NCBI RefSeq assembly: GCF_030209375.1
Contig: NZ_JARVSC010000002.1
Coordinates: 186,001 to 250,000 of the forward strand
Direction of reading: 5' to 3'
Source of the DNA: Plantibacter sp. ME-Dv--P-122b
GTDB taxonomy: Bacteria > Actinomycetota > Actinomycetes > Actinomycetales > Microbacteriaceae
DNA: 64,000 bases
The notes beneath the pieces were generated by a model. It ran no database searches and was not told the DNA's origin. It worked only from the letters and a program-made list of their open reading frames with translations. Below, in pieces: positions 33,923-42,754 of the stretch; position 1 is the first letter of the stretch; every line of letters begins with the position of its first letter. The translations under genes were made by a program, and so were the position numbers.

Positions 33923-34717
33923 TCAGTCGACTCGTCGGACCGTCACCCCGAGCGATTGGATGCCCGACGCGACGTTCGGGCTGAGACCCGAGTCGGTGAC
34001 GATGAGGTCGAACCGGGAGAGGTCGACGACCTTGTACTTCGCGAAGGAACCGTACTTGGAACTCCCGGCGACGAGGACGTTCTCGGACGAGACCGACATG
34101 GCCGCGTGCTTCACCTCGACCTTGGACTCCGCGGGAGTGGTCAGCCCGCGCTTCAGGTCCCATGAGCTCGTGGAGACGAAGGCGACGTCCACGGCGAGCT
34201 GACGGATCATCTCCGCGGCGAGTCGTCCGACGGTGGACTGGTTCGCGAGGTCGACGCGACCCCCGACGCTGATGAGTTCGATGGACGGGTGGTCGATGAG
34301 TTCGCGCACGATCGCGAAGTCGTTGGTCACGACGGTCAGATCCCGGCGCACTGCGAGATGCGGCACCATCGCGAGCATCGTCGTGCCGGCGTCGAGGTAG
34401 ATCGTCGACCCGTCGGTCACGAGTTCCGCGGCCGCCGCGGCCATCGCGCTCTTCTCGCCGGCGTCGACCAGCGCCTTCTCGGCGTGGCTCGGCTCGGCGA
34501 GGAGACGACTGGCGATCTTCGCGCCGCCCGGGACGGAGAGCGCGCGGCCCTCCTCCTCGAGTGCCGCGATGTCACGCCTGATCGTCATGTGGCTGACCTC
34601 GAGCAGTCCCGCCAGCTGCGGAAAGCTCAACACCTGCTCCCGACGCAGATGCTTGACGATGAGTTCCCGTCGCTGCTCGGGTATCAGGTGGGCGAGGTCC
34701 CCCGTGTCGCTGGTCAT
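33923..34717 (-). CDS. DeoR-family transcriptional regulator
   Basis: The 264-residue protein has an N-terminal DeoR helix-turn-helix (about residues 14-70, RRELIVKHLRREQVLSFPQLAGLLEVSHMTIRRDIAALEEEG). It has a DeoRC sensor domain with TIYLDAGTTMLAM and LTVVTNDFAIVRELI, the sugar-phosphate-binding segments. GAGGAG four bases before the ATG supports the start. It lies downstream of the OtnK-OtnC pair on the same strand and probably responds to a phosphorylated intermediate of that pathway. Confidence 0.9.
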   Translation of the reverse strand: MTSDTGDLAHLIPEQRRELIVKHLRREQVLSFPQLAGLLEVSHMTIRRDIAALEEEGRALSVPGGAKIASRLLAEPSHAEKALVDAGEKSAMAAAAAELVTDGSTIYLDAGTTMLAMVPHLAVRRDLTVVTNDFAIVRELIDHPSIELISVGGRVDLANQSTVGRLAAEMIRQLAVDVAFVSTSSWDLKRGLTTPAESKVEVKHAAMSVSSENVLVAGSSKYGSFAKYKVVDLSRFDLIVTDSGLSPNVASGIQSLGVTVRRVD

Positions 34718-34751
34718 CGTCTCCTCGTCGTCCGTCGGCGTGCGGTCCACG

Positions 34752-35414
34752 TTATCGGCTGACGGGCGTCCACGACGATCCGTAGCGTGCGGTGAGGTCT
34801 GCGATCTCCACGTCGTCGAGGAGTCGACGCTGCAGTCCGGCCGTGATGAGGGCGATGCGGGCGGCCTCCTCGACCTCGATCGCCGCGTCGATCGCGGCTG
34901 CGAGGTCGCCGCCGCTCGTGAGCTGCCCGTGGTTCTGGAGCAGTGCGGCGTGGAACGGGAAGGGCAGAGCAGCGAGGAGCTCGCCGAGTTCCGGCGACCC
35001 TGGCGCGCGGTACGGCACCAGCGGGGTCTGCCCGGCCCGCATGACGAAGTAGGGCGTGAGCGGGGGGAGGGCGCTGTGCGGCGCCCACGGCTCGAGGCAG
35101 GAGGCGGCCACGGCCTGGGGTGAGTGCACGTGGACGATGGCTCGATGCTCGGGGTTCTTCCGGTAGAGCGCGAGGTGCAGCGACGCCTCCTTCGAGGGCT
35201 TGTCGCCGCCGATCCATTCACCGTCGGCGTCGAGGACGGCGAGGCGTTCCGGATCGAGCGACCCGAGGACGGCGCCCCCAGGCGTGATGAGGATCAGGCC
35301 GGCCGCCGTCCGTGCACTGAGGTTGCCACTACTCCCGGGACTGAGGCCGGCGGCGACGACGGCGACGCCCGCCGCGACGAGGTCTGCCGCCGTGTCGTGG
35401 AGTTCGGGGTTCAT
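34752..35414 (-). CDS. otnC: Class II aldolase/decarboxylase, 3-oxo-acid-sugar phosphate decarboxylase (OtnC-like)
   Basis: The 220-residue protein has the class II aldolase fold with the phosphate loop GNLS (30-33), the catalytic Glu76 (KEASLH) and zinc ligands H95, H97 and H162. Members next to OtnK decarboxylate 3-oxo-tetronate 4-phosphate to dihydroxyacetone phosphate; related OiaC enzymes act on 3-oxo-isoapionate 4-phosphate. The start overlaps the kinase stop (ATGA), so the two are coupled. The true substrate depends on the oxidoreductase feeding the kinase. Confidence 0.82.
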   Translation of the reverse strand: MNPELHDTAADLVAAGVAVVAAGLSPGSSGNLSARTAAGLILITPGGAVLGSLDPERLAVLDADGEWIGGDKPSKEASLHLALYRKNPEHRAIVHVHSPQAVAASCLEPWAPHSALPPLTPYFVMRAGQTPLVPYRAPGSPELGELLAALPFPFHAALLQNHGQLTSGGDLAAAIDAAIEVEEAARIALITAGLQRRLLDDVEIADLTARYGSSWTPVSR

Positions 35415-36670
35415 AGGTGCAGATCCTTCCAGGCGGTGGAGAAGAGGTCTTCGGCACCGAAGTTGCCCGACTTCAGGGCGACGTTCACGGCGGTGCCGTT
35501 CCGACCACGGGTGCCCGATGCCCAGCAGACACCCGGCGCGATACGCGGGCCGATGACCAGTTGGTCGATTCCGAGGGCGGACACCACGGCTCCGGAGGTC
35601 TCGCCGCCGGCCACGACGAACCGCGTGAACCCGAAGCCGTCACCGCTCAACCGGGCCGCGAGGGCGGACAGGAGGTGTTCGACCGATGTCGCGGCGTCGA
35701 CGGAGGCGATGACGTCGGAGGGGTGCGCCACCGCGTAGACGAGCACCGGACCGTCCTCAGGTTGCTCCACCGCCCAAGCCACGACCGCTTCGAGCTCTCC
35801 GGCAGGATCGGTGGCGAGCGCCCGGACGTCGACCTTGCGGTGCGGCATCCGCTGCATCGCGTGCCGGACCTGGCCCTGGGTCGCGCTCGAAGCGCTCCCG
35901 GCGAGGACGATCGGGCGTCCGACGGTCACGGTCATCGGGTCGGCCGAGCGGGGCGTGCGGGGCGTGAGGCCGAGGGCGAGGCCGGACCCGCCCGAGATCA
36001 GCGGTGCGTCGCTGGTCGCCTCAGCGATCGTCGCCAGATGTCGATCGGACGCGGCGTCGATGACGAGGTATTCGGCGTCGCTGGCAGCGATGGCCTCCGT
36101 CAGTGCGACCGCACCGGCGTCCACGGTGGCCGTGTGGATCTCGGTGATCGTCCGGGCGCTTTGCGGGCGCAGCAGCTCGGCCACCCGCGAACGCGTCATC
36201 GGGGTGAGCGGGTGGGTCCGCATGGACGAGTCCTCGAGGCGGATGCCGTTCACGAGCAGGATGCCGTCGCGGACGATGCGCCCGTTGTCCGGGAAGGAGG
36301 GCACCACGACGGTCCGGTCCGCGTCCAGCTCGGACGCGAGCGCATCGAGGATCGGTCCGATGTTGCCGTCGTCGGTGGAGTCGAAGGTCGAACAATACTT
36401 GTCGTAGATGCGTTCCGCACCGAGTGACCGCAGCGCAGACAGTGCGCGGAGCGACGCACCGACGGCTGCCGGTACCGGGGCGGTGCGGGTCTTGAGTGCC
36501 ACGACGACCGCTTCGTAACCGCTCAGCCGTGCGCGGAGCGCCGAGTCCTGTTCGATCGCCTCGAGACCGTGCTCCGTCACGACGACGACGTCGAACCCGC
36601 GCCCGGCGAGGTTGGTCGCGAGGTCGGTCGCTCCCGTGAAATCGTCGGCTATGCCGCCCAAGTGGCTCAT
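35411..36670 (-). CDS. otnK: Four-carbon acid sugar kinase (OtnK/OiaK family, DUF1537)
   Basis: The 419-residue kinase has the N-terminal substrate domain start GGIADDFTGATDLATNL (5-21) and YDKYCSTFDSTDDGNIGP. Its C-terminal nucleotide domain carries VLAGSASSATQGQV and VVAGGETSGAVVSALG. The family phosphorylates 3-oxo-tetronates, and OiaK members phosphorylate 3-oxo-isoapionate. GAGAGG seven bases upstream of the ATG sets the start. It heads the kinase-decarboxylase-DeoR group and is divergent from the DXR-like oxidoreductase across an AT-rich regulatory gap. Confidence 0.87.
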   Translation of the reverse strand: MSHLGGIADDFTGATDLATNLAGRGFDVVVVTEHGLEAIEQDSALRARLSGYEAVVVALKTRTAPVPAAVGASLRALSALRSLGAERIYDKYCSTFDSTDDGNIGPILDALASELDADRTVVVPSFPDNGRIVRDGILLVNGIRLEDSSMRTHPLTPMTRSRVAELLRPQSARTITEIHTATVDAGAVALTEAIAASDAEYLVIDAASDRHLATIAEATSDAPLISGGSGLALGLTPRTPRSADPMTVTVGRPIVLAGSASSATQGQVRHAMQRMPHRKVDVRALATDPAGELEAVVAWAVEQPEDGPVLVYAVAHPSDVIASVDAATSVEHLLSALAARLSGDGFGFTRFVVAGGETSGAVVSALGIDQLVIGPRIAPGVCWASGTRGRNGTAVNVALKSGNFGAEDLFSTAWKDLHL

Positions 36671-36720
36671 CCGGTGCCTCTCATGCTCGTCGCGGAGGGC
36701 TGGTGCTCGTCCCCGTCAAT

Positions 36721-36784
36721 GTGAATATCTGTGTTGATAATTGACAATAGTATAGATCGACCATAGTTTGTGTGAATCGATGTG
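36721..36784 (+). promoter_or_regulatory. Promoter and repeated operator between otnK and the DXR-like gene
   Basis: TTGACA (36741-36746), a 17-base spacer and TAGTTT (36764-36769) make a near-consensus promoter toward the DXR-like gene, about 55 bases before its ATG. GTGAAT-NNN-TGTG occurs twice, at 36721-36733 and 36772-36784, 51 bases apart and flanking the promoter. The gap is markedly AT-rich. A DeoR-type repressor binding both copies could control both directions. Confidence 0.65.
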
Positions 36785-36830
36785 AAGCGTGAGGGTCGCG
36801 CCCGTCGTTCAGAGAGGAACCCGACACACG

Positions 36831-38210
36831 ATGTCCCACCAAGCAGCTTCCATCATCGCGACGACCGACGGCGGACCGATCTCCGTCGCCGTCACGGGCG
36901 CGAGCGGGGGGTTCGGCCGGACCTTCCTCGCGCAACTCAAGCGCCTGGACACCATGCGCGCATCGGTCCTGGTGGACCTCGACCTCGGTGCGGCGTCCGC
37001 GCTCCTGGACGACCTCGGCTACCCGGACGACTCCTGGACGGTCTGTGGGGATGCGAGCGCGGTGTCGACGGCGGTCGAGGCGGGACGCATCGCGCTCGTC
37101 GACGACATCGATCTGCTCGCCCCGGATGCGTACGACGTCCTCGTCGAGGCGACCGGAAACACCCGTGCGGGCTTCACCTTCGCCGAGCGCGCGATCGAAC
37201 AGGGGCGCCACATCGTCATGGTGAGCAAGGAGGTCGAGAGCCTGTCCGGGGTCTACCTCGCGGACCGCGCGAAGCATGCAGGCGTCGCCTACCTTCCCGG
37301 GATGGGCGACCAGCCCGCGAACCTCATCGCCCTGCTCACCTGGGTCAGGTCCGTCGGCCTGCCCGTCGTCGCCGTCGGCAAGTCCAGCGAGTACGACCTC
37401 GTGTTCGATCCCTCCACCGGCGTCGTGCGCCAGCTGCGCGAGGAGCTGCACGCGCCGGAACTCGGCGCGCTCCTCACCCTCGGTGACGACCGGATCGCGA
37501 CGCTCGACGCGCGAGCGACCGCGGTGCAGGCGTTCAAGCGGGCGGCGGCGGCCGACTCCTGCGAGATGGCTGTCGTGTCACAGTATTCCGGTCACATCCC
37601 CGATGTCGAGGCCATGCACTACCCCGTCGCGCGACCGGACGAACTGGCCGACATCTACGCGCTCCGTGAGCACGGTGGCGTCCTCGGGGCACGCGGCGCG
37701 GCGGACGTCTTCAGCATGCTCCGCCTCCCGGGCGAAGCCAGTTTCGCCGGTGGCGAGTTCGTCATCGTCGAGACCGGCGACGCCGCCACCTGGGAGATGC
37801 TCCGCGAGAAGGGACATGTGGTGAGCAGGGACGGTCGGTACGCCTGCATCTTCTCCCCGTACCACCTGATGGGCGTCGAGACGCCGCTGTCCGTCCTCGA
37901 GGCGGTCTCCGCGCACCGCGTGCCGGCAGAGCCCCGGCAGCACGCGACCCTCGCCGGTCGCGCCGTGCGCGATCTCCCGATCGGCACCGAGCTCAGCGTC
38001 GCCGGCCACCACCACGAGATCGACGGCGTCGCCCCCGTACTCCGGGCGACGGTCGACACCGCGCCGGACGTCGCACCGTTCTACCTCCTCGACGGTGCCG
38101 CGCTCGCTCGACCCGTCGCTTCCGGCGAACTCATCACCCTCCAGGACATCGACGGATTCGACTCGCGACTCTGGGACGCCTTCGCCGTGGGCCGGGAGCT
38201 CGGCGCATGA
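36831..38210 (+). CDS. DXR-like/COG4091 NAD(P)-dependent oxidoreductase with C-terminal SAF domain
   Basis: The 459-residue protein has an N-terminal nucleotide domain with GASGGFGRTF (23-32), a central domain with SKEVES and GDQPANLI, and a C-terminal SAF-like segment (RAVRDLPIGTEL...VAPFYLLDGAALARPVASGELITL). This is the COG4091 plan, formerly called predicted homoserine dehydrogenase; the Brucella DRL enzyme of this family works like DXR in the MEP pathway. Here its neighbours are sugar-acid genes, so an oxidation or oxido-isomerisation of an acid sugar is the better guess. The stop overlaps the next gene (ATGA). The ribosome site is weak: AGAGGA lies 13 bases upstream. Confidence 0.75.
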   Translation: MSHQAASIIATTDGGPISVAVTGASGGFGRTFLAQLKRLDTMRASVLVDLDLGAASALLDDLGYPDDSWTVCGDASAVSTAVEAGRIALVDDIDLLAPDAYDVLVEATGNTRAGFTFAERAIEQGRHIVMVSKEVESLSGVYLADRAKHAGVAYLPGMGDQPANLIALLTWVRSVGLPVVAVGKSSEYDLVFDPSTGVVRQLREELHAPELGALLTLGDDRIATLDARATAVQAFKRAAAADSCEMAVVSQYSGHIPDVEAMHYPVARPDELADIYALREHGGVLGARGAADVFSMLRLPGEASFAGGEFVIVETGDAATWEMLREKGHVVSRDGRYACIFSPYHLMGVETPLSVLEAVSAHRVPAEPRQHATLAGRAVRDLPIGTELSVAGHHHEIDGVAPVLRATVDTAPDVAPFYLLDGAALARPVASGELITLQDIDGFDSRLWDAFAVGRELGA

Positions 38211-39148
38211 CGGCCGTCGACCCGCACGAGATCCGCATCCTCGATGCGCACCACCACTTCTGGGACTTCGACGGCCCCGGCTACTATCCGTGGCTCCAGG
38301 GGGAGTACAACGACCGGTTCTTCCTCGGCGACTACACCGGGATGCTGCACACCTTCCTCCCGGCACAGTACCGCGAGGCGACCGCAGGCTACCGCGTGGT
38401 CGGCACCGTGCACGTCGAAGCGGAGCGCTCCCGCGCGCAGGAGGTCGACGAGAGCCGCTTCCTCGAGGGCCTGCACCGTACCGACCCGAGGTTTCCGGCC
38501 GCAGCCGTCGCGCACGCCTCGCTCGCCCGGCCGGACGTCGGCGATGTGCTCGCCGAGCACGCCGAGATCGGGCTCGTCCGCGGCATCCGGTCGAAGCCCG
38601 TGACCTCAGCCACCGCTGCGGAAGCGGCGTCGATCGACGGCGCACCGGGCACGATGCAAGACCCCGTCTGGCTCGCCGGTCTCGCCCAGCTCGAGCTTCA
38701 CGGGTTCTCCTGGGATCTGCGGGTGCCCTATTGGCACCTCGAAGACGCGGCTGCGGTCGTCCGTGATCTGCCCGGGATCCCAGTGATCGTCAACCACTGC
38801 GGGCTTCCCCTCGACCGGTCCGAAGCGGGACTCGACGTCTGGCGTCGCGGGATGCGCGCGCTCGCGGCCCTGCCCAACACCACGGTCAAGGTCTCCGAGC
38901 TCGGACTCCCGCGCAACCGCTGGGAGCGTGCCTCCAACGAGCGGATCGTCGCGGAGACCGTGGAGGTGTTCGGGGTCGATCGCTCGATGTTCGCCTCGAA
39001 CCTCCCGGTCGCCACCCTGACGGCCCCGAGTTTCGGCGAGGTCCTCGACACGGTCCTCAGCGGTCTCCCCGGCGCGACCGGTGACGAGCTGGACCAGCTC
39101 TTCGCGCGGACGGCCGCCCGCGTGTACCGCGTCACGCTCGACGACTGA
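38207..39148 (+). CDS. COG3618 amidohydrolase-family lactonase
   Basis: The 313-residue amidohydrolase_2 protein has the metal motif DAHHHFWD (13-20), NHCGLP and the late SNLPVATLT. The family includes sugar-acid lactonases and related hydrolases. The final acidic position after SNLPV, present as SNFPVD in the paralogue at 41807-42754, is Ala here. It is coupled to the DXR-like gene by ATGA and probably opens a sugar lactone or acts on a derivative of the same pathway. Function is inferred from family and context. Confidence 0.78.
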   Translation: MTAVDPHEIRILDAHHHFWDFDGPGYYPWLQGEYNDRFFLGDYTGMLHTFLPAQYREATAGYRVVGTVHVEAERSRAQEVDESRFLEGLHRTDPRFPAAAVAHASLARPDVGDVLAEHAEIGLVRGIRSKPVTSATAAEAASIDGAPGTMQDPVWLAGLAQLELHGFSWDLRVPYWHLEDAAAVVRDLPGIPVIVNHCGLPLDRSEAGLDVWRRGMRALAALPNTTVKVSELGLPRNRWERASNERIVAETVEVFGVDRSMFASNLPVATLTAPSFGEVLDTVLSGLPGATGDELDQLFARTAARVYRVTLDD

Positions 39149-39193
39149 ACCACCCACCCCACACCCGATCCACAGCCACCCGAAGGACCACCC

Positions 39194-40507
39194 ATGGGCG
39201 TCAACGACGACAAACTCTTCCGCAAGATCGCACTCAGAATCCTCCCCCTCGTGATGATGGGGTTCTTCCTCTCCTACCTCGACCGCGTCAACGTCGGCTT
39301 CGCGAAACTCGAGATGTCCTCGGACCTCGGTTTCTCCGACGCCGTCTACGGCCTCGGTGCCGGGGTGTTCTTCATCGGGTACTTCATCTTCGAGATCCCG
39401 TCGAACCTCATCCTCGCCAAGGTCGGTGCCAGGGTCTGGATCGCGCGCATCATGATCACCTGGGGGATCATCTCCGGGTTGATGTTCCTCGTGGACTCCG
39501 AGTGGATGTTCTACCTCATGCGATTCCTCCTCGGCGTCGCCGAGGCGGGCTTCATCCCCGGCGTGCTCTTCTACATGGCGCAGTGGTTCCCGGCCAGCCG
39601 CCGGGGCCGGGCCTGGGGCGTGTTCTACCTGGCACTGGCCTTCTCGGGTGTGGTCGGCGGACCGCTCTCAGGGATCGTCCTCAACGCGACGCACCTGTCG
39701 CTCGGCCTCCAGGGCTGGCAGTGGCTGTTCATCATCGAAGCGGTCCCGACGGTCATCCTGGGCTTCGTCATCCTCAAGTTCCTGCGCGAGGACCACCGGA
39801 CCGCTCCGTGGCTGGACGACGCGGAGAAGGCTCGACTGAGCGAGATGCTCGAAGCCGAGCGCCCGCCGACAGGACACACACCGCTCCGCGACGTGTTCCG
39901 GAGCCCGATCATCTGGCTGCTCGCACTCATCTACTTCTCCTACAACTTCGCCCTGTACGGCATCAGTTTCTGGCTTCCGAGCCTGATCCAGGGACTGGGC
40001 GTCGAAGGCACGCTCCAGATCGGCTTCATCTCCGCCATCCCCAGCATCGCAGCCATGGTCGCGATGGTCGTCTTCGGCTTCAGCTCGGACCGACACCAGG
40101 AGCGGAAGAAGCACATCGCTGCGGCCTTCGGGCTGAGCTTCCTCGGCTTCGTCATCTGCGTGATCGCCGGTCCGAACCCCGTACTCGGCATCATCGGGCT
40201 GAGCCTCGCCAACGCGGGTGCCCTCGCCATCCCGGCGATCTTCTGGAGCTTCCAGACGGCCATGCTCACCGGCACGGCACTCGCGGGCGGCATCGCCCTC
40301 ATCAACTCGACCGGCAACCTGGCCGGCTTCGCGGCGCCGTACCTCATCGGCTTCGTCCGTGACGCCACGGGGAGCCCGAACATCGCCCTGATCGTCTCGG
40401 CCGGGTTCATGGTCCTCGGTGCGGTCCTCGTCCTCACCGTCCGCTCGGCGCGCCGCGGCGACGCCCAGATCCCGAAGCTCGTCACCGTCGAAGGAGACCG
40501 TCCATGA
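39194..40507 (+). CDS. MFS transporter, anion:cation symporter type
   Basis: The 437-residue protein has twelve predicted helices with the ACS-family N-terminus RILPLVMMGFFLSYLDRVNVGFAKLEM, the FEIPSNLILAKVGAR loop and FLLGVAEAGFIPGVLFY. ACS members carry sugar acids such as galactonate, gluconate and tartrate, which fits the locus. GAAGGA six bases before the ATG sets the start. The stop overlaps a second MFS gene. Confidence 0.9.
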   Translation: MGVNDDKLFRKIALRILPLVMMGFFLSYLDRVNVGFAKLEMSSDLGFSDAVYGLGAGVFFIGYFIFEIPSNLILAKVGARVWIARIMITWGIISGLMFLVDSEWMFYLMRFLLGVAEAGFIPGVLFYMAQWFPASRRGRAWGVFYLALAFSGVVGGPLSGIVLNATHLSLGLQGWQWLFIIEAVPTVILGFVILKFLREDHRTAPWLDDAEKARLSEMLEAERPPTGHTPLRDVFRSPIIWLLALIYFSYNFALYGISFWLPSLIQGLGVEGTLQIGFISAIPSIAAMVAMVVFGFSSDRHQERKKHIAAAFGLSFLGFVICVIAGPNPVLGIIGLSLANAGALAIPAIFWSFQTAMLTGTALAGGIALINSTGNLAGFAAPYLIGFVRDATGSPNIALIVSAGFMVLGAVLVLTVRSARRGDAQIPKLVTVEGDRP

Positions 40508-41814
40508 CCGCCGACAATCAGCGGACCGCGCCCGGATCCGTCCAGGGTCCGAGCGGGGGGAGGGCGACGAACATCCGCTGGAGCGTCGTCGTCGTGCTCT
40601 TCCTCTTCTACACGATCAACTCGATCGACCGCAGTTCCCTCGGCGTCGCGATGCCCAGCATCGTCGGCGAGTTCGAGCTCACGCCGACCATGCAGGGTGT
40701 CATCCTCAGCGCGTTCTTCTGGACGTACTGTCTCATGCAGATCCCCGGCGGCCTCGCCGCCGACCGGTTCGGGCCCCGCCGGATCATCGGCATCGCCTCG
40801 GCCGTGTGGGGCACGTTCACCGCGTTCGCCGGCCTGGCCGTCAACGGGGTCATGCTGATCCTCGCGCGGCTCGGACTGGGGGCCTTCGAAGCGCCGTACA
40901 TGCCGGCGGCGTCCAAGCTCGTCTCCAACTGGATGCCACCGAAACGGCGTGCGACCGGTGTCACGCTCATCGACTCCGGCGCACCACTCGGTGCAGCGTT
41001 CGGCGGCCTGTTGGTCGCTTGGCTCATCACCGCGACCGGCTCCTGGCGCTGGTCGTTCATCATCATCGGCGTCTCCACGGTCGTCATCGGCTTCTGCGTG
41101 TTCCTGTACATCCGCAACCTCCCGAGCGAACACCGCCTCGTGAACCGCGCCGAGGTGGAGCTCATCACGGTCGCCGGCGGTCCTGAGGAGGAGAAACCCG
41201 GCGTGACCCGCGGGAACGCGACGGCGATGGTCGTGGGTCGGTTCGGCTGGGCCATGGTCTTCTGGGGTCTCGTGACCTGGGGCCCCAGCTACCTGAGCAA
41301 CGCCCGCGGGCTCGACCTCCAGGCGATGGGTTTCGCGACGTTCCTGATCTTCCTCTGCGGCGCCCTCGGTGAGATCCTCAGCGGGTTCCTCGCGGACCGG
41401 CTGCAGCGGATCTTCAGTCGGAACCGGTCGTTCAAGCTGCTGTTCGGGGGATCGGGCGCACTCAGCCTCGTCGCGTTGATCTCGCTCCCGTTCGTCACGG
41501 ACGCCGCACTCGCGGTCACCCTGCTCTGCATCGGAGTCTTCTTCAACCTGTTCGGCGGTCTCTACTGGACGATCCCGGCCATGTTGGCCAAGAAGGAGAA
41601 GGTCGGACTCGTCGGCGGGATCATGAACTTCGCCGGGACGTCAGCCGGCATCATCGTGCCGATCGTCGCCGGTGTCCTGCTCGACGTCACTGGTGGCTAC
41701 ACCGCGGTGCTGATCTTCCTGGCGATCGCAGCCGCCGTGTACCTCGCCGCATCGCTCATGATCAACTTCTCGGGCGTCACGAAGAACGCACCGACGGAGA
41801 CGTCCCGTGCCTGA
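40504..41814 (+). CDS. MFS transporter, second sugar-acid permease
   Basis: The 436-residue twelve-helix MFS protein has the motif NSIDRSSLGVAMPSIVGEF in helix 1 and the PGGLAADRFGPRRIIGIAS loop, like galactonate/glucarate permeases. It differs clearly from the neighbouring MFS protein, so it is not a recent copy. The start overlaps the first MFS stop (ATGA) and the stop overlaps the next gene by eight bases. Two coupled permeases suggest two related substrates or both uptake and export. Confidence 0.9.
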   Translation: MTADNQRTAPGSVQGPSGGRATNIRWSVVVVLFLFYTINSIDRSSLGVAMPSIVGEFELTPTMQGVILSAFFWTYCLMQIPGGLAADRFGPRRIIGIASAVWGTFTAFAGLAVNGVMLILARLGLGAFEAPYMPAASKLVSNWMPPKRRATGVTLIDSGAPLGAAFGGLLVAWLITATGSWRWSFIIIGVSTVVIGFCVFLYIRNLPSEHRLVNRAEVELITVAGGPEEEKPGVTRGNATAMVVGRFGWAMVFWGLVTWGPSYLSNARGLDLQAMGFATFLIFLCGALGEILSGFLADRLQRIFSRNRSFKLLFGGSGALSLVALISLPFVTDAALAVTLLCIGVFFNLFGGLYWTIPAMLAKKEKVGLVGGIMNFAGTSAGIIVPIVAGVLLDVTGGYTAVLIFLAIAAAVYLAASLMINFSGVTKNAPTETSRA

Positions 41815-42754
41815 GTCTGAGGGCACCGGAGGCGTCCGCTACGCCGGCCCCGTCGTCGACGCCCATCACCACGTGTGGGACCTCGAGCGGAACCGGCACC
41901 CGTGGCTGCTTCCCGGGGTGCTCGTGCCGCACCGGTACGGCGACTACAGCGCGATCAAGCAGAGCTACCTGCCGGCGGACTACCGTCGTGACACGGTCGG
42001 CCTCGGTGTCGTCGCGAGCGTGTACATGGAGGCGGAATGGGACCCGACCGACCCGCTGGGGGAGACGGAGTACGTCGAGGGACTGGCGGCGTCGACCGGC
42101 GTCCCCGGCGCGATGGTGGCGCAGGTCTGGCTCGACGCTCCGGACGCCGTTGAGGTCGTCGCTGCGCAGGCCGCACATCCGCTCGTCCGGAGCGTCCGTC
42201 ACAAGCCGGGCGGACCGGCTACGGTCGCCCAGGCCAGGGTCGGTGGACGGACCCTCATGAGCGATCCTGCTTGGCGACGCGGGTACACGGCGCTCGCGAT
42301 GCACGGGTTGCACTTCGAACTGCAGACACCGTGGTGGAACCTCCATGAGGCTTCTGACCTCGCGGCCGACGTGCCTGAGACGACCATCGTGGTCAACCAC
42401 GCCGGAGTGCTGCTCGATCGCGAGCCCGACACCGTGGCCGGATGGCGGGAGGCGATGGCCGGCCTCGCGGCCCACGCCAACGTCGTCGTGAAGGCCTCCG
42501 GGCTGTGCGTCGCCGGTACGCCGTGGTCCACCGGACTCGTCCGGGAGCCGTTGCTCACGCTGGTGGAACTGTTCGGTGCTGATCGGGTGATGTTCGGGAG
42601 CAACTTCCCTGTCGACGGGATGTTCACCGATTACGCCGGGCTCCTCCACGCGTACCTCGAGAGCACGGAGACCTTGACTGCGGGGGAGCAGTCGGCGATC
42701 TTCCAGGGCACCGCGGACCGGATCTACGCGCCGGAGCGATTCGACGCGGCCTGA
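41807..42754 (+). CDS. COG3618 amidohydrolase-family lactonase, second copy
   Basis: The 315-residue amidohydrolase_2 protein has metal motif DAHHHVWD (18-25), NHAGVLLDR and FGSNFPVDG with a final Asp kept. It is similar to the 38207-39148 product over most of the length (LPADYR near residue 56; KHKPGGP-type RSVRHKPGG). A GTG start at 41807 overlaps the MFS stop by eight bases. Its 3' end overlaps the convergent isomerase gene by 31 bases. A sugar-acid lactonase is the most likely role. Confidence 0.8.
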   Translation: MPESEGTGGVRYAGPVVDAHHHVWDLERNRHPWLLPGVLVPHRYGDYSAIKQSYLPADYRRDTVGLGVVASVYMEAEWDPTDPLGETEYVEGLAASTGVPGAMVAQVWLDAPDAVEVVAAQAAHPLVRSVRHKPGGPATVAQARVGGRTLMSDPAWRRGYTALAMHGLHFELQTPWWNLHEASDLAADVPETTIVVNHAGVLLDREPDTVAGWREAMAGLAAHANVVVKASGLCVAGTPWSTGLVREPLLTLVELFGADRVMFGSNFPVDGMFTDYAGLLHAYLESTETLTAGEQSAIFQGTADRIYAPERFDAA

